64,000 bases of DNA. Source: Mycolicibacterium alvei (GTDB taxonomy: Bacteria > Actinomycetota > Actinomycetes > Mycobacteriales > Mycobacteriaceae). The notes under the pieces are model-generated. The model did no database searches and had not been told where the DNA came from. It was given only the letters and a program-made list of their open reading frames with translations. The stretch covers positions 4,216,001-4,280,000 of the forward strand of contig NZ_AP022565.1 of the NCBI RefSeq assembly GCF_010727325.1, given 5' to 3'. The translations under genes were made by a program, and so were the position numbers. This document shows, one piece after another, positions 60,307-64,000 of the stretch (the first letter of the stretch is position 1; each line of letters opens with the position of its first letter).

Positions 60307-61902
60307 CTATCCCCAGTTGTCGTTATCCTGGCCATTACTAATCGCGGTCTTCCAATCTGATTCGTTCACTCCATTTGCGTTAGCGTTGTTATCAAACCAA
60401 TTGGCTATAATTCTGGAGGCATTGCTGTTGTTGAGGAACTTGTCGGGATCGAGTTTGCCGTCGGTTAAGAGTGGGGTGAGCGACGGATCGTCAGCGATAG
60501 CCGGGTGCTTCTGCATGAGACCCTCAAGGATTGAACTGCGGTACTGTGCGGTGTTCTCGGCTGGACTGGCGTTTTCGATGAGAGATCGCATGATATCGCC
60601 ACCGGCTATTGTCGCCGGGTTTTGTCCGGGTCCGGCGTCGAGGCCAAGCCCGGCTTGCGCCAATGCCCATCCTTTGTCGCCCTCCGGGAGGAGTGAGATG
60701 AGATCCTTCCATTTACCGAGGTTGTCTTTCTCGTCGCCTTCCTTTACGGCTTGTTCCCACTGCGCGGTCTCACGGTTGAAGAGGTCGGAATCTTGAGCCC
60801 CTAGTGACATGGAATCGAGAAGCCGCCCGCCAACCTCGAGGTCGTAGCTGTTGTAGCCGTTCTTGGCGGTGTCGGCGAGAATATTGTGGTACGCGTTGTT
60901 TGTTGCAGCGTTAATAATGCCGGCGGATTCATGGTTCTGGTCGAGTACTGAATACATATCGCTCATACCGACCGCGCTGCTTTCGCCGGAATTCTTGAAA
61001 TGTTCGATACCGTTTTCTGGACCGCTTAATCCGGCGAGTTGTCCTACGTAAGGAGACAAGGCTTCGGCAACTCCAGATGCAACCCCTGGATTCTTATCCC
61101 CGAACGTGCCTCCTCCGCCGGGCAAATTTTCCAGTTGCGGTTTGTGGTCGGCAATATAATGAGCGACTTCGTTGGCGGTCGTGCCGTTCACCTTATTTGA
61201 GGGATCGTCGTCTATCCACCGGAATGCATCTCCGATCTTATTGGAGTTTTCGACCCAATGTTCTTGCAACAGTCCGCGCAGGAATTGATCGTCGCTGGTC
61301 AGATCGCGCATGCTGACGTGATCATTGGAGCCCGCGTATTGAACCACATCAGCAAGAGCCCCTTTCAATGATCCGTGAGCGTCGCTGCTGGCGTATGGGT
61401 GGTCAATGTCTGCGTTCGCGTATTGCGACGCAGTCGCGAGCATGGCTTTGGTTGCCTCGCTGCCATTCGCATATCCGGATCCTGCTGGCGTAAAGATGTC
61501 CTTAACATCCTGTAGCCCCGCCACGCCATTCATATGAACTGTTTGCACATCGTGAGCGTTGGGATCACCCCCGAGGACGGCGCCGATGGTACTATCAAAT
61601 GCCTTTTGGCCCCAAGACGGAGTCGCCGTGGTTGGCGTAAAGCGATCATCGCGTGTTAGCTCCTTGACTACTCCGTCGGGAAGATTCGATATGCTGCCAG
61701 CGGCTGGAACGAAGTTATCGCGGGTAGTGTCGGTCACGCCCTCGGTATTGGGTGCACCCGATAAAGCGTGGGCATTCGATACGATGAGTAGACTTTGTGC
61801 CAGGGCTTTGCGTTGATCTTCCGGCAGGGCAGCCTCAATGGCCTTGATCTCTTCGGGCGATTTACCGTTGAGGGATTGTGAAAGTTGATAGAGATACGCC
61901 AT
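60307..61902 (-). CDS. 'TPR repeat region'-type protein linked to EspA-like partner
   Basis: 531 residues. LNGKSPEEIKAIEAALPEDQ, RKALAQSLLIVSN and FVPAAGSISNLPDGVVKELT match the C-terminal region of mycobacterial proteins called 'TPR repeat region-containing', which usually continue from an N-terminal ESX-type helical domain in a single chain. Here that domain is a separate gene upstream. Asn/Asp-rich, no signal peptide, no catalytic motif. Base composition is noticeably lower in GC than neighbours: two 60-base lines I counted gave 42% and 48%. Possibly exported with its partner by a type VII system. Confidence 0.72.
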   Translation of the reverse strand: MAYLYQLSQSLNGKSPEEIKAIEAALPEDQRKALAQSLLIVSNAHALSGAPNTEGVTDTTRDNFVPAAGSISNLPDGVVKELTRDDRFTPTTATPSWGQKAFDSTIGAVLGGDPNAHDVQTVHMNGVAGLQDVKDIFTPAGSGYANGSEATKAMLATASQYANADIDHPYASSDAHGSLKGALADVVQYAGSNDHVSMRDLTSDDQFLRGLLQEHWVENSNKIGDAFRWIDDDPSNKVNGTTANEVAHYIADHKPQLENLPGGGGTFGDKNPGVASGVAEALSPYVGQLAGLSGPENGIEHFKNSGESSAVGMSDMYSVLDQNHESAGIINAATNNAYHNILADTAKNGYNSYDLEVGGRLLDSMSLGAQDSDLFNRETAQWEQAVKEGDEKDNLGKWKDLISLLPEGDKGWALAQAGLGLDAGPGQNPATIAGGDIMRSLIENASPAENTAQYRSSILEGLMQKHPAIADDPSLTPLLTDGKLDPDKFLNNSNASRIIANWFDNNANANGVNESDWKTAISNGQDNDNWG

Positions 61903-61938
61903 TCGGTCTTTTTCCGACTACCACGTCCTTACCGGCAG

Positions 61939-62640
61939 CTAGGTCTGCCAGCTGCTGTTCAGATAATGTTCCGGCCTCAAGGAGGCGTCGCGGTACTCAG
62001 GCATCATCATTCGGCCAGCGCCGTTCTGGAGTGCTTCACCGTCGGCGCGGCCGCTATCCGAATTGAGTTCTGTGTCCTTCTTTTTATCTTCCGGTTTGTC
62101 CCCGGCAGCCTTCAGCACGTCAGCAGGTCCGAACTTCTGGCCCTTCAGTTCGTCATATTGGTTCCTGATGTCGGTGACGCGGAACCCGATTTTGAGCATG
62201 TCCCCGTTGGCGGTGCTGACGGTGTTGTTGACCTGGGTGATGCCTTCTTTGGCGATCGGGATCAGGCTGTTCTCGCGGGCTTGGGAGCTCAGTGAACTGG
62301 GCAGTGAGTTGACGGCGCTGTCGACCCAGGACTTCGTGGTGTCGAGTTGAGCGCGCCCGTTGGTGACGATATTGGCCGCGTTGGTGACTTCGGCGGCCAT
62401 CTTCTTGTCGAGCGCCGCCAGCCTCTCGTATACGGCGGCATGCTCTTTGTTCGCGGCTGCATAGGACTCTGATCCCTTGCCTTGCCAACGGTCATCGGGC
62501 AATGCCGAGTCGATCATGCCCTTCATGTTCAGCAGCTGGGAACTGCTGCCGTTGTACTGAGAGCCGTCGGTAGGGACGCCCGCGCCGAATGTGTCCTTCG
62601 CCTTGGACCACGTCGAATAGAAGCCATCAAGCGCGCTCAC
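61939..62640 (-). CDS. EspA/EspE-family type VII secretion-associated protein
   Basis: 233 residues. DRWQGKGSESYAAANKEHAAVYERL, with W-x-G, aligns with the EspA region WLGSAADKYAGKNRNHVNFF, followed by LAALDKKMAAEVTNAANIVT. The first ~160 residues should form a helical hairpin like ESX substrates; the rest is polar. I see no clear Y-x3-D/E export signal. No EccC or other ESX machinery is in the window, so export would use a system elsewhere. It leads a probable four-gene unit with the TPR protein and two lipoproteins. Confidence 0.75.
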   Translation of the reverse strand: MSALDGFYSTWSKAKDTFGAGVPTDGSQYNGSSSQLLNMKGMIDSALPDDRWQGKGSESYAAANKEHAAVYERLAALDKKMAAEVTNAANIVTNGRAQLDTTKSWVDSAVNSLPSSLSSQARENSLIPIAKEGITQVNNTVSTANGDMLKIGFRVTDIRNQYDELKGQKFGPADVLKAAGDKPEDKKKDTELNSDSGRADGEALQNGAGRMMMPEYRDASLRPEHYLNSSWQT

Positions 62641-62697
62641 AGAAGCGTCCCCCTCGACAAATCCCGATAGTCAACCCTCAGTATCTCAGCACCTGAA

Positions 62698-64000
62698 CTA
62701 CCTCGGTGCCAGGAATCCGACGGGTCCGGGGGAGATGCAGACCGACAGGGCAGCGGTGTTGGCCTCGACGGAGATCGATTGCCCGGCTCCGGGCAGGCGG
62801 ACGAACACCCGGTTCAGCCCGGGCCGCACGGGCACCTTCACCTCGGGCCCTTCGGCCAGGGCCATGGTCAAGGAGCCGTCGCTGTTGGCCAGGTAGTTGA
62901 TCTCGGTGGTCCAGTCGGCCGGCAGCAGCGGCCCGTCCAGTGGCATGACGACGGGCTCGTCAGGCTGCACCAGGAATCCGCATTTCGGCTCCGGACCTTC
63001 GACGATGGTGCGCACCCAGGTCACTTTCGCGGGGAGCAGCGTCCCGGTCCGGTCGAACATCCGCAGATCAGTTGTGGCCGAGCCAAACTCGGGCCGTGGT
63101 GATGCCAGCGCGAACATGTGGCTGGCCAGGTTCTCCGGAGCGGCCACCCGTTGCAGGATCAGCGGATCGACCTCTTGATCCAGCAGCGGTGCCGCCGACG
63201 ACGTGGACGCCAGCGACGCGCGGGCATTGTTCAGATAAGCCGGCACCGGGCTGTCCTGCCACACCTTCAGGAAGGTGAACGTCGAATACAGGCTGCTCGC
63301 CACGAAAAGCACCGCGACACTGACACATACGGCAGTGCGCGCCCGTGACGCGGAAAGCGCACGAGAGGATTGCCGGTTCGGCGCACAGAATCCCACGGCC
63401 GCCAACAACGCCAGCACCACCACCAGATCGGGCAGGTAGCGCAGCGTCTGCGCCAGCTCCAACGCGGTGAACCGGGACGAGCGCATCAGATAGATCGGGA
63501 TCTGGCAGGCGACGGCGTAGCCCAATGCCACCACCAGCACCGGCCAGATCCGCCGTTTGCGCACCAGCACCACCGCGACGGCAACACCAAGCACGATCCA
63601 GCCCAGCACCATCACCGAGACGGGCGGCGTGCCCCACGGCGAAGCCGGCGCCCAGCGCTGCCAGGACCAGGGCCCGCCCACGATTCCGGGCACGATGCCG
63701 TGGGTGAAGGAGCGGTTGAGCAGGTCCCACGTCATCGCCAGGTCGAAGCTCCACCGCTTCTGATCGACGACGACGAGGTACACCCCGATCCACGCGACGA
63801 CGAGTGCGAGGCAGCCGACCCACAACCGGAACCCGCGGCGCCACACCTCGCGCAAGCCAAAGGTCCCCGTGACGTACCCCAGGAGCGCGACCACCGCGAA
63901 CGCCACGAACGGGATCACCGCGGCCTTCTCGAAGAACAACAACCCGCCCAGAAAGACGAGCACACCAACAACCGCATGCCGCGACGCTCCGGTCCGCACG
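62698..64000 (-). CDS. Polytopic membrane protein, glycosyltransferase-C-like, cut by window edge
   Basis: The visible 433 C-terminal residues show at least seven hydrophobic helices (e.g. VVGVLVFLGGLLFFEKAAVIPF, YLPDLVVVLALLAAVGF), then a ~190-residue extracytoplasmic domain with PEFGSATTDLRMFDRTG and beta-rich end. The reading frame runs off at 64000, so the start is outside. The order suggests the Rv3635 transmembrane protein of M. tuberculosis. A GT-C-type role in cell-envelope glycan synthesis is inferred from topology only. Confidence 0.75.
   Translation of the reverse strand, partial: VRTGASRHAVVGVLVFLGGLLFFEKAAVIPFVAFAVVALLGYVTGTFGLREVWRRGFRLWVGCLALVVAWIGVYLVVVDQKRWSFDLAMTWDLLNRSFTHGIVPGIVGGPWSWQRWAPASPWGTPPVSVMVLGWIVLGVAVAVVLVRKRRIWPVLVVALGYAVACQIPIYLMRSSRFTALELAQTLRYLPDLVVVLALLAAVGFCAPNRQSSRALSASRARTAVCVSVAVLFVASSLYSTFTFLKVWQDSPVPAYLNNARASLASTSSAAPLLDQEVDPLILQRVAAPENLASHMFALASPRPEFGSATTDLRMFDRTGTLLPAKVTWVRTIVEGPEPKCGFLVQPDEPVVMPLDGPLLPADWTTEINYLANSDGSLTMALAEGPEVKVPVRPGLNRVFVRLPGAGQSISVEANTAALSVCISPGPVGFLAPR

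Overview
The window is high-GC actinobacterial chromosome, almost certainly a rapidly growing Mycobacterium (Mycolicibacterium) species. From about 22.6 kb to 58.6 kb the gene order follows the M. tuberculosis block Rv3684 to Rv3644c in reverse: cds1, a metallophosphoesterase, ponA2, whiB4, the Rv3680/Rv3679 ATPase pair, crp, nth, marP, ephE, acs, the tad/flp pilus cluster, a Lhr-like helicase, cspA, topA, a membrane cyclase, a delta-prime subunit and tRNA-Thr. Ortholog names come from recognised protein sequence and gene order; no search was run.

Region 1 (1-6.4 kb) is an alkane-oxidation cluster: a 2Fe-2S ferredoxin, a CYP153-type P450 and its ferredoxin reductase, then an SCP2-domain protein, an acyl-CoA ligase and an NDMA-type alcohol dehydrogenase. 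Together they can take a hydrocarbon to the alcohol and aldehyde and activate the acid as a CoA ester; no aldehyde dehydrogenase is visible. Region 2 (6.6-13 kb) is accessory: a translationally coupled BtrH-like/transglutaminase-like pair, two hotdog thioesterases (one with no normal start codon), an F420-type LLM oxidoreductase, a DUF6188 protein and two TetR regulators, one KstR-like. A 29-bp near-palindrome lies between the divergent regulator units.

Region 3 (13.5-22.7 kb) is mobile: an IS256-family element with a frameshifted transposase, then an integrative element that ends at the 3' end of tRNA-Pro(CGG), with integrase, excisionase-like protein, variant-P-loop ATPase and a tight three-gene operon (unknown protein with an SQTCD motif, HTH protein, TIGR04255-like protein). 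That operon is the best candidate for an undescribed system, possibly anti-phage or element control, but this is inference from context.

Region 4 (22.7-58.6 kb) is core. Two non-coding RNAs flank the HAD-phosphatase gene: an Ms1/MTS2823-like RNA and a 6C RNA. Sites of the form GTGA-N6-TCAC, matching the mycobacterial Crp motif, lie at the acs start and inside the putative Ms1 promoter; crp itself is in the window. The tad operon is a chain of 4-nt overlaps ending in pilin and TadE-like genes, and the tadE reading frame lacks a canonical start.

Region 5 (58.6-64 kb) lies after tRNA-Thr: a carboxymuconolactone-decarboxylase-like protein, then a four-gene minus-strand group (EspA/EspE-like protein, 'TPR repeat region' protein, two lipoproteins) whose TPR gene is clearly lower in GC than its surroundings, and the C-terminal part of a large membrane protein cut by the window edge.
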